A stretch of DNA of 64,000 nt from an uncultured Alphaproteobacteria bacterium (lineage in GTDB: Bacteria > Pseudomonadota > Alphaproteobacteria > CAAHEQ01 > UBA3637). How positions within the stretch are numbered: position 1 is the first letter of the stretch; every line of letters begins with the position of its first letter. Below the pieces are notes generated by a model that ran no database searches, was not told where the DNA came from, and was given only the letters and a program-made list of their open reading frames with translations. The stretch is from the NCBI GenBank assembly GCA_934234055.1, contig CAKQGY010000001.1:1-64000 (forward strand), written 5' to 3'. Position numbers and translations under genes: made by a program. Positions 1 through 9,115 of the stretch are shown here, one piece after another.

Positions 1-46
1 CTTAATGAGTATCCTTTCACTCTCCTTCTTCTTTCCTCCCTCCTTT

Positions 47-72
47 GCCCCCTAAGCACTCGCTTGGGGGGC
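47..72 (+). terminator. Terminator-like hairpin at left edge
   Basis: An 11-bp stem (GCCCCCTAAGC with GCTTGGGGGGC, one G-T wobble) closes a 4-base loop and is followed by TTTCTTATATTTG and a later T6 run. The orientation fits a plus-strand transcript ending here, from a gene left of the window. The T tract is interrupted, so intrinsic termination is likely but not certain. No coding end can be assigned in the 46 bases before it. Confidence 0.55.
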
Positions 73-145
73 TTTCTTATATTTGTTTTTTAAAAGACAT
101 ATTTGAAATACTGTCTGACTCTGGTGCCGGTGTTCTTGTTCGCGC

Positions 146-261
146 TTGACAAAATGACAAGTGCCAAGCATAAACGCTTTCACCAACCCCTGTATCACAA
201 GTGTTATGCAACACCGTTTTGGGGCGAGATCCCGGCTGGTGGCGAAGCCAATGGCTTTTTT
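146..261 (+). ncRNA. Candidate small RNA locus (promoter plus short terminator)
   Basis: No protein gene fits positions 1-330. A plus-strand promoter-like pair lies at 146-174: TTGACA, 17 bases, CATAAA, predicting a start near 181. About 65 bases later AAGCC-AAT-GGCTT is followed by TTTT (245-261). Between them CACCA can pair with TGGTG and CCCC with GGGG. Together these would give an RNA of about 80 nt. I recognise no family: it is not SRP RNA, 6S RNA or tmRNA. The terminator stem is only 5 bp, so this is tentative. Confidence 0.25.
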
Positions 262-282
262 ATCGCCTGGCGTGCCGCACAC

Positions 283-313
283 AAAAAATCCCCCGACAAT
301 GCCGAGGGATTTT
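283..313 (-). terminator. Rho-independent terminator of the VIT/vWA gene
   Basis: On the minus strand AAAATCCC pairs with GGGATTTT around a loop of about 13 bases that itself contains short CGGC/GTCG pairing, and it runs into a T6 tract. It starts about 18 bases after the stop codon of the large minus-strand gene. Confidence 0.75.
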
Positions 314-330
314 GTCGCCCCAAACACCGC

Positions 331-3300
331 CTATTCGCTCAGGAATTGCCGATACATCTCGGGGCCATAGTCCATACAACGTCCGTTCACCATCCGCCGG
401 TTCGGGCATTTGGCGCAGTCTTCCGCGGTGAAGTTCTCGTCATTGTCGGCATAGCAATCATAGCACCGTCCCCATTGCGTTTCCTGCATTGGTGTGTATT
501 TGTCGCACGGCCGGCGGCACATTTCGCCGAATTGCTTGCGCGCCGGACATTTCGCACAGGTCTGTTCGTCGGTTTCAAAGTCCTCCTCTTCATCGCAGGA
601 ATGACAATCGCCCCAGCGATCCAAAATCGGCTTATCCGCCGGGCAGGCCGCCACACACCGTCCGTCCTTATAGTGTCGGTTCGGGCATTTGGCACAGTTT
701 TCTTCGTCCGTCCAGACATGCTCCTTGGTATCACAGGCATAGCAGCGTCCTGATTCAGCTTGCAACATTCCTGCCTCGGCGCACACCGGAACACATTCGC
801 CGTTCAGCATTTTGCGATTCGGACATTTGGCGCATTCCTCGGGGTAAGTCGTAATGCCATACGTGGCATCACAGGCAAAACAGCTGCCGTCTTTGGACTC
901 AATTTCCGCCTCGCTTTGGCAAGATATTTTAACACAGCGCCCATCTTCCATCCGCCGGTTCGGACACTTCGCGCAAGCTTCCGCCGTTGTCTCCACCTCA
1001 TCGTTTTCATTACAGGACAGGCACTTCCCATACGCATCTTCCAAAGGTGTTTTATCCGCACAGATCGGGCGACATTGCTCACCCACCATGTGGCGGTTCG
1101 GACACTTTGCACAAGTTTTGGCATCTGTCTTGATCGGTCCGGCAAATTCACAGGCCATACACATATCGGTGTCTTCCAACAGCAACGGCTCATTTTCGTC
1201 GCAGGCCTGTCGCACACAGTATTTTCCCTGCATTTTGCGGTTCGGGCATTTCGCACAGTCTTCCGCAGACACGATGATACTTCCTGCTGTGTTGCAGTCC
1301 TCACATCTCCCGTTGTCGGATTGCAAAGGAGCCTCTGCCGGACATTGCTTTAACGAGCAGTATTTCCCCACCATTTCGCGGTTCGGGCATTTCGCGCAGT
1401 CTTCGGCCGAGGCTGAAACCGGCTGCTTGTTATCGCAGTCCATCGTGATCTCTTCCAAGCGACAGGCCTCATTTTTGACCGAGCCTTTAATGGCGCAATA
1501 GCCACACACCATTTCGCGGTTCGGGCATTTGGCGCATTCTTCCGCGCTCAATTTCAGCGCTTTCGCATTGTCGCAGGCATAGCATTTCCCGATTCTGCTT
1601 TGCATCGGTGCGGCTTCGGTGCATTCCGGCATACAGAAGTCCCCGACCATCACGCGATTTTCACATTGATCGCATATCAGTTTCGGCAGGAACAACCCCC
1701 GCGCATCCGCACAGTTTGTGCAGGCCCCCAGATACCGGATCGGATTTGCCGGATTGTTTTCACAGGTTCCGTTCGTAAAGACCACCGAGCCCAGCTTGCG
1801 ATTTTGCACTTCGTCCAGGCGCACCACAACGCGGTCATGTGTTTGATTTTTCTGTCCAAAGTGTGTATAGATGTCCAACCACACCACCGGCGGCAGCAGG
1901 CCTCCGCGTTCCCAGCGTGCCCACCCGCGATCGGTTCGAATTTGATACAGGCCCTCCCGCGCATGCTTCAGGCGATAGTCGTTATTTTCGCCCCACACAC
2001 GGGGGTTGCCCCAATTCTTGAACGGATCCACGATGTCCAGGTCCACCCAGCCCGCATTACTCGTCTTTCCCAAAGTGATTCGCAAATCCATCGGCAGCGC
2101 GAAAATCAAGTCCGGGTGAATGGCGCGTGTGTTCAGGGTTTTATCCCGTGCGATCAAACCGTTCATGGCGATCAGGATCGTCTGCCGGCGCACATTGTCT
2201 TCCCAATCATTGTTCAGCAGTTTCAGATACAGATTTAGCGCCTGTTGATTTTGCCCGACCGAGTCGTAATAGGCCGCCAGATCATAGGTTCCCTCTGCCA
2301 ATTCCGGCCACTCCCGAACGATCGATTTGAACAGGATTTCGGCTAATTCATTTTGCTGCCAAGTCATCAATTTCTGAGCCACAATGCGAATCAGCGTTTT
2401 GTTATCCGGCAGCATTTCCAGCAGGTTAGACAGCACCCGCACAGCCGAATTCGTTTGCCCGCGCTTGGCCAGCTCTTCCGCCACATCCAGATAAAATGCC
2501 GGCATATCCGCATAGGCTTCCCGTTGCTTCAAATAGGCTTGATACAAGTCCTTATCCGCCACGGGGCGCAGTTGCTTCATATATGGTGTATTGGGCGACC
2601 ATTCTCTCAGGCGCACTTCCACCCGGGTTTCTTGGGTTTCTTGTATTTCACCGTTGGCACCTTTGGCCATCATACGAGCGTTTATTGCCATACCGTCCGA
2701 CTCTATTACGCGACCGCTAACGCTCCCCTTATCGTATACCCAATCTCGCTTTTCTTCTCCGACTTCTTTGGGATCAATCTCAAAGTCATTCGGTTCATCC
2801 GGCACCATTGGATCAGGTGCTTTTTCGTCTTTGTCAAACCAGCGTTTCAGGGGAATCATCGCCCGTATATTATCCACCAAGCGCCGATATTCCGTTGTCC
2901 GCACCGGCGGCAAATCTTTTTGGGTCTGCCGATAGTGTTTGGCGACTTTTGTATCACCCATTATGATGATGTGTCCTTCGGGCTTCTTCCACCGTTCATA
3001 ATTGGCCCGCATTTCGGGATCTTTGGGCACCACATCATATTTCAGATAGTCTTCCAAGGTATCCAGCACCAACAGTGAAGTCTCCTCGGTCAACAGTTCA
3101 AAGGCTATTCCCAGTTTAACAATCTCGTCCCGATTTTTCTTTTTGTCCAATTCCAGGTCTTGCACGCGCCGAATGGCCCATTGCCGCGGTGCAATCGGAT
3201 TATTTTGATTTGTCCCGATATGAATTGTTTTGCTTTGAGTGGCTTTCCCTGCCGCATACCCAAAGTTTAAGGTCAAATCCTGGGGCTTGCCGTCATATTT

Positions 3301-4632
3301 TCCCACAACGATCAAGTCCGAATCGACCACCGCCCCGATACGCGGATAAATATCCCGTGCTTGCCCCGATACACTCACTAACCGCAGCGGCGTATGCGTC
3401 AACCGCGCCACCGCTTCCGGTATTTTCATTTGGTTCAGGTCCAATACTTCTCCCCGTGTTCTTTGAGCCAGGTCTGCCAACATCGGCCCTTGCGTCGCCG
3501 TGGCCGTCGTAATCACATACACCGGCACTTTTATGGTGCCCAAGTCTGATTCGCTGATTGTCGCAATTCCGTCCGTGAACAGCAGGATTATATCCGCCTT
3601 GATTTCCCCCGGGTTCAGGTTGTCCAGCCGTGTCGCCCCGTCATAGGCCAGGGCTTTAATCCGATCCGTCAAAGCCTTTGAATCCCCGCCTTTAATCACG
3701 AAAGACTGCGCTTTTTGCCGTGTGATATGAAATGGAATCAATTCCACGGTCGTTTGCTTGATTGCCCGCAAATACGCGCTCAGCCAGGCCGTTTCCAAGG
3801 TTGTGTTTCGCTGGTTGCCCGACGCCGAAGTGTCCCATAATACGGCGATTTTTTTGGGGGCAGGGGCTGCCTTGCGTTCCACTTTCATCGGCACCCGCGC
3901 ATAAAAATAGTCTTGCCCGTCCTGCGCCCCGGTATAGACAAACGGCTGTGTTTTCGTCGGGAAAGTCAAAGTCAGGCTGTTATCCAACCGAAAGTCCGTC
4001 TTTTCCACGGATGCTTCCAACCACCCTTGCTGCGTGGTAAAGGCCAAGTTTCGGAAGTCTGTTTTGAGTTCGGGCTTACCGGCCGATGCCTGCTCCACCG
4101 CCAATTTTAAAACAAAGTGCTTTAATGTTTGCTCCAATCCCAACGGCAAAGACAGCGTTATTTGTCCGTCGTGCGCTGATAAAACTTCTTCTGTCACGAT
4201 TCGAATTTGGCGCGTTCCTTTGGGGTTCAGGGGATAGATATTCATCCGATATTGATTGCCCGATACTTTTTCCACCAACGCCGGATCAATACCGCGGTTT
4301 ACTTGCTGATCATAGATTTTTCGTGCGCGTTTTTTCTCAACGACCGAGGCGTCTTGCATCTTTCCCCGAATGTCCAGAGCCATACCGACCACCGCCTGCC
4401 GCGGCATCAGGGGAAAGATCATCTCACCCGACAACACACGCTCGTTCGGATTAAAAAAAGTCATGGTATAGGTTGTCCGCGCCAGGTTTCCCTCCACGCG
4501 CAAATCAATATCCAAGTCTTGCAGCACCATCGGTTTAGACGCATCTGGCACCCGAATAATCGGTATCCAGATTTTGGCCGACGCCGACACACTTATCAAC
4601 AAACACGCAATCAAGTAAATGATTTTTTTCAT
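331..4632 (-). CDS. Large exported VIT / von Willebrand A / TPR protein with cysteine repeats
   Basis: A 1433-residue protein with a signal peptide (residues 1-19, ending SASA). A VIT (vault/inter-alpha-trypsin) domain spans about 22-150. A von Willebrand A domain begins near 260 and keeps the metal-ion site motif DTSAS (267-271) and a later TDG. A helical TPR-like stretch lies near 700-800. From about residue 956 to the end there are ten cysteine repeats of 46-48 residues; nine carry CAKCPNR or CAKCPAR followed by a CxxC pair in the next half-repeat, and the first is degenerate (CDQCENR). VIT/vWA proteins in proteobacteria are usually membrane- or sortase-associated adhesion or matrix factors. 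The cysteine tail is not part of that family as I know it and may be disulphide-linked in the periplasm or at the surface. AAGGGG precedes the ATG. Function unknown. Confidence 0.85.
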   Translation of the reverse strand: MKKIIYLIACLLISVSASAKIWIPIIRVPDASKPMVLQDLDIDLRVEGNLARTTYTMTFFNPNERVLSGEMIFPLMPRQAVVGMALDIRGKMQDASVVEKKRARKIYDQQVNRGIDPALVEKVSGNQYRMNIYPLNPKGTRQIRIVTEEVLSAHDGQITLSLPLGLEQTLKHFVLKLAVEQASAGKPELKTDFRNLAFTTQQGWLEASVEKTDFRLDNSLTLTFPTKTQPFVYTGAQDGQDYFYARVPMKVERKAAPAPKKIAVLWDTSASGNQRNTTLETAWLSAYLRAIKQTTVELIPFHITRQKAQSFVIKGGDSKALTDRIKALAYDGATRLDNLNPGEIKADIILLFTDGIATISESDLGTIKVPVYVITTATATQGPMLADLAQRTRGEVLDLNQMKIPEAVARLTHTPLRLVSVSGQARDIYPRIGAVVDSDLIVVGKYDGKPQDLTLNFGYAAGKATQSKTIHIGTNQNNPIAPRQWAIRRVQDLELDKKKNRDEIVKLGIAFELLTEETSLLVLDTLEDYLKYDVVPKDPEMRANYERWKKPEGHIIIMGDTKVAKHYRQTQKDLPPVRTTEYRRLVDNIRAMIPLKRWFDKDEKAPDPMVPDEPNDFEIDPKEVGEEKRDWVYDKGSVSGRVIESDGMAINARMMAKGANGEIQETQETRVEVRLREWSPNTPYMKQLRPVADKDLYQAYLKQREAYADMPAFYLDVAEELAKRGQTNSAVRVLSNLLEMLPDNKTLIRIVAQKLMTWQQNELAEILFKSIVREWPELAEGTYDLAAYYDSVGQNQQALNLYLKLLNNDWEDNVRRQTILIAMNGLIARDKTLNTRAIHPDLIFALPMDLRITLGKTSNAGWVDLDIVDPFKNWGNPRVWGENNDYRLKHAREGLYQIRTDRGWARWERGGLLPPVVWLDIYTHFGQKNQTHDRVVVRLDEVQNRKLGSVVFTNGTCENNPANPIRYLGACTNCADARGLFLPKLICDQCENRVMVGDFCMPECTEAAPMQSRIGKCYACDNAKALKLSAEECAKCPNREMVCGYCAIKGSVKNEACRLEEITMDCDNKQPVSASAEDCAKCPNREMVGKYCSLKQCPAEAPLQSDNGRCEDCNTAGSIIVSAEDCAKCPNRKMQGKYCVRQACDENEPLLLEDTDMCMACEFAGPIKTDAKTCAKCPNRHMVGEQCRPICADKTPLEDAYGKCLSCNENDEVETTAEACAKCPNRRMEDGRCVKISCQSEAEIESKDGSCFACDATYGITTYPEECAKCPNRKMLNGECVPVCAEAGMLQAESGRCYACDTKEHVWTDEENCAKCPNRHYKDGRCVAACPADKPILDRWGDCHSCDEEEDFETDEQTCAKCPARKQFGEMCRRPCDKYTPMQETQWGRCYDCYADNDENFTAEDCAKCPNRRMVNGRCMDYGPEMYRQFLSE

Positions 4633-4665
4633 TTTATTCCCCTTTGTTCAAAATGACTGATTTTT

Positions 4666-4694
4666 ACTTTATCCCGCTTTCTTCCGAAAGTCAA
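4666..4694 (-). promoter_or_regulatory. Candidate promoter of the VIT/vWA gene
   Basis: Minus strand: TTGACT (4694-4689), 17-base spacer, TAAAGT (4671-4666), about 34 bases before the ATG. It begins immediately after the T tract of the upstream terminator. The -10 matches consensus at four of six positions. Confidence 0.45.
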
Positions 4695-4726
4695 CAAAAA
4701 AGCGCCGCCCGATATTCAGACGACGC
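4695..4726 (-). terminator. Terminator of the glgA-ddh operon
   Basis: Minus strand: GCGTCGTCTG pairs with CGGGCGGCGC (10 bp including G-T wobbles) around an AATAT loop, followed by T6. It starts 21 bases after the ddh stop codon and separates ddh from the promoter of the next gene. Confidence 0.75.
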
Positions 4727-4747
4727 CTCTTTATTTTTTTTCGGGAT

Positions 4748-5656
4748 TTAGTATCCTTCCAATTTTTCGTCCAGGGTTGCCCCGACCAAATAGTCCACCA
4801 ACGGCCGTTCAATAAAGGTATAGGTTCCGAATTCGCCCCGATCGCGCGATGCCACGCAAGCCCTTGCACACGACACCATAATGTTTGCCGTCAATTCCGG
4901 GTTGTTTCCCTCCACGGTATAGCGTTGGTTGGCCTGCATACCGGTGCGTTCCAATTCTCCTTCGTGGTGCAGGGTATTATATTTATCAATTTTCTTAACA
5001 AACAGAACTTCCGTTGGTTCAGTCCGGAAATAGGCATCGGTTTGAATTGCCTTGGCCACGGTTTCCGGATCAGCCCCGGCTTCCAACTGCACATAGACGC
5101 GCCGTTTTTGTTTACCGCGTCCGTTTGCCAAGGTCAATGCCACGGCATCTTTCACGCCGGCAATTGTTTTAACGGCCACGGTATGTCCCATGCTGCGCCC
5201 GCCTTTTTCGCCGCCGAAAGTGGTCGTTGTATGCCCCATATACGAGGCCACCTTCATTACGGCCCGAATGGCCGAATCGGTACCCGGATCCCAACCGGTC
5301 GCAAAGATAGAGACCACTTTTTTCGCCTTGGCATTAATATCCAAATCCTTTTTCAAGGCCACAATCCGATCGTGCTCATCAAAGCTGTCCACGGTGCAGA
5401 TTCCCATAGCCTGATATTCTTTAATGCGTTCGGGCACTTCGCGCGACGGGATAGACAACAGGGCCACGTCAACCTTGCCCAATTCTTTAATATCAGCCAC
5501 AACTTTGACGTTATCCAAGCTCGGATCTTGCTTGCCCAACGACACCGGCCGCCGCACCACGCCGGCCAAGAACAGATCAGGGTTTTCCGCAATTGCGCGC
5601 TTACAGCCGCGTCCGACATTACCCCACCCGATGATTGCTACTGAAATTTTTTGCAT
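4748..5656 (-). CDS. ddh: meso-Diaminopimelate D-dehydrogenase
   Basis: A 302-residue NADPH-dependent oxidoreductase of the Ddh family. It makes meso-diaminopimelate in one step from tetrahydrodipicolinate, bypassing the succinylase or aminotransferase branches, for lysine and peptidoglycan. The Rossmann motif GWGNVG is at residues 10-15. TGWDPG and GGRSMGHT in the middle and the RGEFGTYTF tail also match the family, and the length is typical. A TTG lies 3 bases upstream in frame, but ATG at 5656 fits best: GGAGGT is 7 bases upstream and the ATG overlaps the glgA stop as TGATG. It is cotranscribed with glgA. This pathway is uncommon in Proteobacteria, so transfer is possible. Confidence 0.92.
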   Translation of the reverse strand: MQKISVAIIGWGNVGRGCKRAIAENPDLFLAGVVRRPVSLGKQDPSLDNVKVVADIKELGKVDVALLSIPSREVPERIKEYQAMGICTVDSFDEHDRIVALKKDLDINAKAKKVVSIFATGWDPGTDSAIRAVMKVASYMGHTTTTFGGEKGGRSMGHTVAVKTIAGVKDAVALTLANGRGKQKRRVYVQLEAGADPETVAKAIQTDAYFRTEPTEVLFVKKIDKYNTLHHEGELERTGMQANQRYTVEGNNPELTANIMVSCARACVASRDRGEFGTYTFIERPLVDYLVGATLDEKLEGY

Positions 5657-7119
5657 CAATTACCTCCAGACATTTTCTGATACAGTTGTTTATAATCCAA
5701 TGATGATTTAGACCACGAATAGTTTTTTTTCATAGCCAAACTCCGCATCATGCGGATATGGCTGGGCCTGTCATAGTAAGTTGCATTAGCCCACCCGATC
5801 GTGTTATACAGAGCCGACGACGAGATATCCCGAAATTTGAATCCCGTTCCGACGCCATAGTATTCGTTATAGTTGTTGACGGTATCGTCCAATCCGCCGG
5901 TGGCGCGTGCAATCGGCAAGGCGCCATAGGTTTGACTGACCATTTGTTTTAATCCGCACGGTTCGTAAATAGACGGCACCAGCGAGAAGTCGCTTCCCGC
6001 GTCAATCAAGTGTTCCATTTCTCCGTTAAATCCGATATTAACCGAGATTCGACCCGGATACCGACTTGGCAGCGAGGCAAAGTAATCCTGTGCCCAACTG
6101 TCGCCTTGTCCCATGATAACGAATTGACACTGCATGGTATTCAGCACCGGCTCAATACATTGCGACAGCATACCGATTCCCTTTTGCTCGGCCAATCGCA
6201 CCGCCATCCCGAAGATCGGCTGCGAGACACTGTTCAATCCCGTCCGCCGCACCAATTCTTCTTTGTTTTTTTGTTTACCGGCCAAGACATTTTCCACCGA
6301 GTATTTTTCGGGAATGATCAAGTCTTTTGACGGATTCCACAGCTGCGTATCAATCCCGTTCAAAATTCCCGTCAGATCCGCCTGCCGCTCGCGCAAGATC
6401 CAATCCAGACCCGCTCCGAACTCGGGCGTTAAAATTTCGCGGGCATAGTTCGGTGACACAGTGTTTAACTTATCTGCGAACCGCAACCCGCCTTTCAGGA
6501 AATTGATTCCGCCATAGTCCTCAAACGCATTCGGGTTAAAGTCGCACCAATCAATCTTGGCATAGGGCACCACATCGGCGCCGAACCGTCCCTGATAGGG
6601 CAGGTTATGAATTGTCAAAAGGGTTTTTGTCCGGGCAAAGAACGGGTCGTGTTCATGCTTTATATAATAGGGGATCAGAGCCGTTTGCCAATCGTGCAGG
6701 TGAACCACATCAGGCTGAAAGCGCAAATCCCGAGCCACCTGCAATGCCGCCCGACAAAAGAACGCATAGCGATAGGCGTTATCCTGGAACGCCACATGAT
6801 TCCAGCGATCGTCATAGACTCCGTTGCGATCAAAGTATTTATTAAACTCCACGAAATAGACATCAATATTCGGGATATAGTTGGATTGATGCACGCAGAA
6901 AAACTCGTGGCAATTTCCCATTTCCACGCAGTTTCCTTCCATGATTTTATACAGCCGGTATTTTTGATAATCAATTGCCGAATACAGCGGAATGATCACT
7001 TTGACGACAACGCCTTCCTGAACCAGTGATTTGGGCAGGGCTCCCACCACATCGCCCAATCCCCCCGTCTTGATGAACGGAGCCATTTCGCTGGCGACAA
7101 AGAGAACATTCATGCTCAT
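5656..7119 (-). CDS. glgA: Glycogen (starch) synthase, GT5 family
   Basis: A 487-residue ADP-glucose alpha-1,4-glucosyltransferase that extends glycogen chains in the cytoplasm. The N-terminal ADP-glucose loop KTGGL is at residues 17-21. HDWQTALIP and TIHNLPYQG lie in the first Rossmann half. The C-terminal half has MAVRLAEQKG and the nucleotide-binding segment SIYEPCGLKQM. Length is normal for GlgA. The start is MSMN because GAGAGG lies 5 bases before the first ATG. No glgC, glgB or glgP is in the window, so the rest of the pathway must be elsewhere. ddh follows with a 1-base overlap. Confidence 0.95.
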   Translation of the reverse strand: MSMNVLFVASEMAPFIKTGGLGDVVGALPKSLVQEGVVVKVIIPLYSAIDYQKYRLYKIMEGNCVEMGNCHEFFCVHQSNYIPNIDVYFVEFNKYFDRNGVYDDRWNHVAFQDNAYRYAFFCRAALQVARDLRFQPDVVHLHDWQTALIPYYIKHEHDPFFARTKTLLTIHNLPYQGRFGADVVPYAKIDWCDFNPNAFEDYGGINFLKGGLRFADKLNTVSPNYAREILTPEFGAGLDWILRERQADLTGILNGIDTQLWNPSKDLIIPEKYSVENVLAGKQKNKEELVRRTGLNSVSQPIFGMAVRLAEQKGIGMLSQCIEPVLNTMQCQFVIMGQGDSWAQDYFASLPSRYPGRISVNIGFNGEMEHLIDAGSDFSLVPSIYEPCGLKQMVSQTYGALPIARATGGLDDTVNNYNEYYGVGTGFKFRDISSSALYNTIGWANATYYDRPSHIRMMRSLAMKKNYSWSKSSLDYKQLYQKMSGGN

Positions 7120-7150
7120 TTTAACCTCTCAAAATAACAATACTAAATTC

Positions 7151-7179
7151 AGTATAAACAAAAATCCGGTCGATTGCAA
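7151..7179 (-). promoter_or_regulatory. Promoter of glgA-ddh
   Basis: Minus strand: TTGCAA (7179-7174), 17-base spacer, TATACT (7156-7151), predicting a start near 7144 and a 25-base leader before the glgA ATG. It sits in the short divergent region shared with recJ. Confidence 0.65.
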
Positions 7180-7201
7180 GTCTTTTTATCAGATTTTTTT
7201 C

Positions 7202-7230
7202 TTGATTTTTACGGCCAAAACGGATATTCT
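7202..7230 (+). promoter_or_regulatory. Promoter of recJ
   Basis: Plus strand: TTGATT (7202-7207), 17-base spacer, TATTCT (7225-7230). The predicted start near 7237 leaves a leader of about 19 bases containing GGAG before the recJ ATG at 7256. It is back to back with the glgA promoter. Confidence 0.55.
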
Positions 7231-7255
7231 GGAAAAAAACGGAGATTCAAGTCAA

Positions 7256-9019
7256 ATGACGGTTTTAGATATAGAACATTCTTTAAGCGGTTTATCGTGG
7301 AAAATGCCTTCCGCGGACGACCGGTGCACGGCGGCTTTGGCTCAGCAATTTAACCTGTCCGAGACGGTGGCGCGGATTATGGCGTCGCGCGGCATTACAC
7401 CCGATACGGCCCCGGCTTTTTTATCCCCGACCCTCAAAGAAAACTTGCCGAATCCGCTGACCTTGCGGGATATGGAGCGCGCCGCCGAACGTATGGCCGA
7501 TGCCGTTATGGCCGGTGAACCGATCGGCCTGATGGGTGATTACGATGTGGATGGAGCCACTTCCACTTCCGTGCTGAAATTGTTTCTGGAAGATATCGGA
7601 GTCACAGTTCACACCTTTATCCCCGAGCGTGAAGACGGCTATGGCCCCAATGCTCTGAAAATGCAGGAGTTTTGGGATCGGGGCTGCCGCTTGGTTGCAA
7701 CACTGGATTGCGGTATGACGGCGTTTGAGCCGATTGCTGCCGGTCGGCGGGTGGGTCTGGATATTATTGTTTTGGATCACCACGATCCCGAAAAGCAACT
7801 TCCCGACGCTTACGCCGTTGTCAATCCCAAGCGCTTGGACGAGCCGCTGGATCACCCCTGCCACGGTATGGCGGCGGTGGGAGTTGTCTTTTTATTTACG
7901 GTGGCTCTGAATACCATTTTGCGTCGCCGTGGCTTTTATACGCCCGCGCGGCCCGAGCCGAATCTGATTCGCTTTCTGGATTTGGTGGCTTTCGGCACCG
8001 TGTGCGATGTGATGAAGTTGCAAGGGGTTAACCGCCTGTTTGTCAAGGCCGGCCTGACCCAAATGCGCCGTGGCGAGAATAAAGGCCTGGCGGCTCTGGC
8101 GGCTCAGGTTGGCCTTTCCGAACCGCCCGAGGCGTATCACCTCGGTTATGTGTTCGGTCCGCGCGTGAACGCCTGCGGCCGTGTCGGGCATTCGGATCTG
8201 GGTATGCAGTTATTATCCTGCCGTGATTCCATTCGGGCGGCTGCTTTGGCGCAACAGCTGGACGATTTGAACCTGACGCGTCGCGACATTGAATCGGCCG
8301 TGCTGTTGGAGGCCATAGAACAGGCCGAGGGTAAACCGCAATCGGATTCGTTTTTATTTGTTCATGGCGACCATTGGCATCAAGGTGTCATCGGTATCGT
8401 GGCCGGCCGGCTCAAAGACCGCTATAACCTGCCTGTTTTCGCGCTCAGTATAGAGGGCGACGATGTCAAAGGTTCTGCCCGTTCGGTCCAAGGGGTTGAC
8501 CTGGGCACATTGGTGATGAATGCGTTGGCATTGGGGATTTTATCTCGAGGCGGCGGGCACCCGATGGCGGCCGGTTTTTCCTTGTCGCGCGATCGCCTGG
8601 ACGACTTTTATCATTATTTGCAGGAAAACATCCGCCCCGAATCCGTTATGAATCAGGCCACTTCGTTGGACATAGCGGGCGTTTTGGATATTATGGGCGC
8701 CACCCCCGATCTGGTTCGACAGCTATCTTTGTTGGCTCCGTTCGGCGAGGGCAATCCCGAGCCCAAGTTCGTCATCAGGAATGTGATGATCGGGCGGTGC
8801 ATACCGCTTAAAAACGGGCATATTGCATGCACGCTGACGGGGCGGGGCGGCGGCTCACTCAAAGCCATTGCTTTCCGGGCGGCCGATACCGAGTTGGGTC
8901 AAGCCCTGATGACGGCGCGTGATGCTTACTTCCATGTGGCGGGCGTGTTAAAGCTGGACACCTGGAACGGCCGGACCGGCGTTCAATTCCAGATTCAGGA
9001 TATGGCTAACGCCTTGTAA
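7256..9019 (+). CDS. recJ: Single-stranded-DNA-specific exonuclease RecJ
   Basis: A 587-residue 5'-to-3' single-strand DNA exonuclease used in recombinational and mismatch repair. The DHH-superfamily metal motifs are in order: DYDVDG (95-100), TLDCG (149-153) and DHH (174-176). FGPRVNACGRVGH follows and the DHHA1 motif GGGHPMAAG lies in the second half; an OB-fold region ends the protein. An upstream in-frame extension exists, but ATG at 7256 is chosen because similarity begins there, GGAG lies upstream at 7241, and the recJ promoter overlaps the extension. It is the first gene of the plus-strand run. Confidence 0.95.
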   Translation: MTVLDIEHSLSGLSWKMPSADDRCTAALAQQFNLSETVARIMASRGITPDTAPAFLSPTLKENLPNPLTLRDMERAAERMADAVMAGEPIGLMGDYDVDGATSTSVLKLFLEDIGVTVHTFIPEREDGYGPNALKMQEFWDRGCRLVATLDCGMTAFEPIAAGRRVGLDIIVLDHHDPEKQLPDAYAVVNPKRLDEPLDHPCHGMAAVGVVFLFTVALNTILRRRGFYTPARPEPNLIRFLDLVAFGTVCDVMKLQGVNRLFVKAGLTQMRRGENKGLAALAAQVGLSEPPEAYHLGYVFGPRVNACGRVGHSDLGMQLLSCRDSIRAAALAQQLDDLNLTRRDIESAVLLEAIEQAEGKPQSDSFLFVHGDHWHQGVIGIVAGRLKDRYNLPVFALSIEGDDVKGSARSVQGVDLGTLVMNALALGILSRGGGHPMAAGFSLSRDRLDDFYHYLQENIRPESVMNQATSLDIAGVLDIMGATPDLVRQLSLLAPFGEGNPEPKFVIRNVMIGRCIPLKNGHIACTLTGRGGGSLKAIAFRAADTELGQALMTARDAYFHVAGVLKLDTWNGRTGVQFQIQDMANAL

Positions 9020-9052
9020 AATCGCTTGATTTTTGAAAAAATTATTTTTTAC

Positions 9053-9082
9053 TTGCCTTTTGCCCCTGTTTTGCCGTAATAT
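9053..9082 (+). promoter_or_regulatory. Candidate promoter of plsY-dprA-topA
   Basis: TTGCCT (9053-9058), 18-base spacer, TAATAT (9077-9082), 34 bases before the plsY ATG, in a 96-base AT-rich gap after recJ. Both elements are imperfect and the spacer is one base long. Confidence 0.4.
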
Positions 9083-9115
9083 AGGGTATTATTTTTAACC
9101 AAAGGAGTTTTTTGT

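Noticed and set aside
1..10. CTTAATGAGT at the left edge as the end of an upstream gene (TAATGA)
   Set aside because: Too few bases to assign a frame.
52..327. A 91-codon minus-strand frame upstream of the VIT/vWA stop
   Set aside because: It spans two hairpins and a promoter-like stretch, has no ribosome site and no recognisable composition.
331..1760. CRISPR-like repeat pattern from the regular ~140-base periodicity
   Set aside because: The periodicity comes from protein-coding cysteine repeats with synonymous drift, not from identical DNA repeats and spacers.
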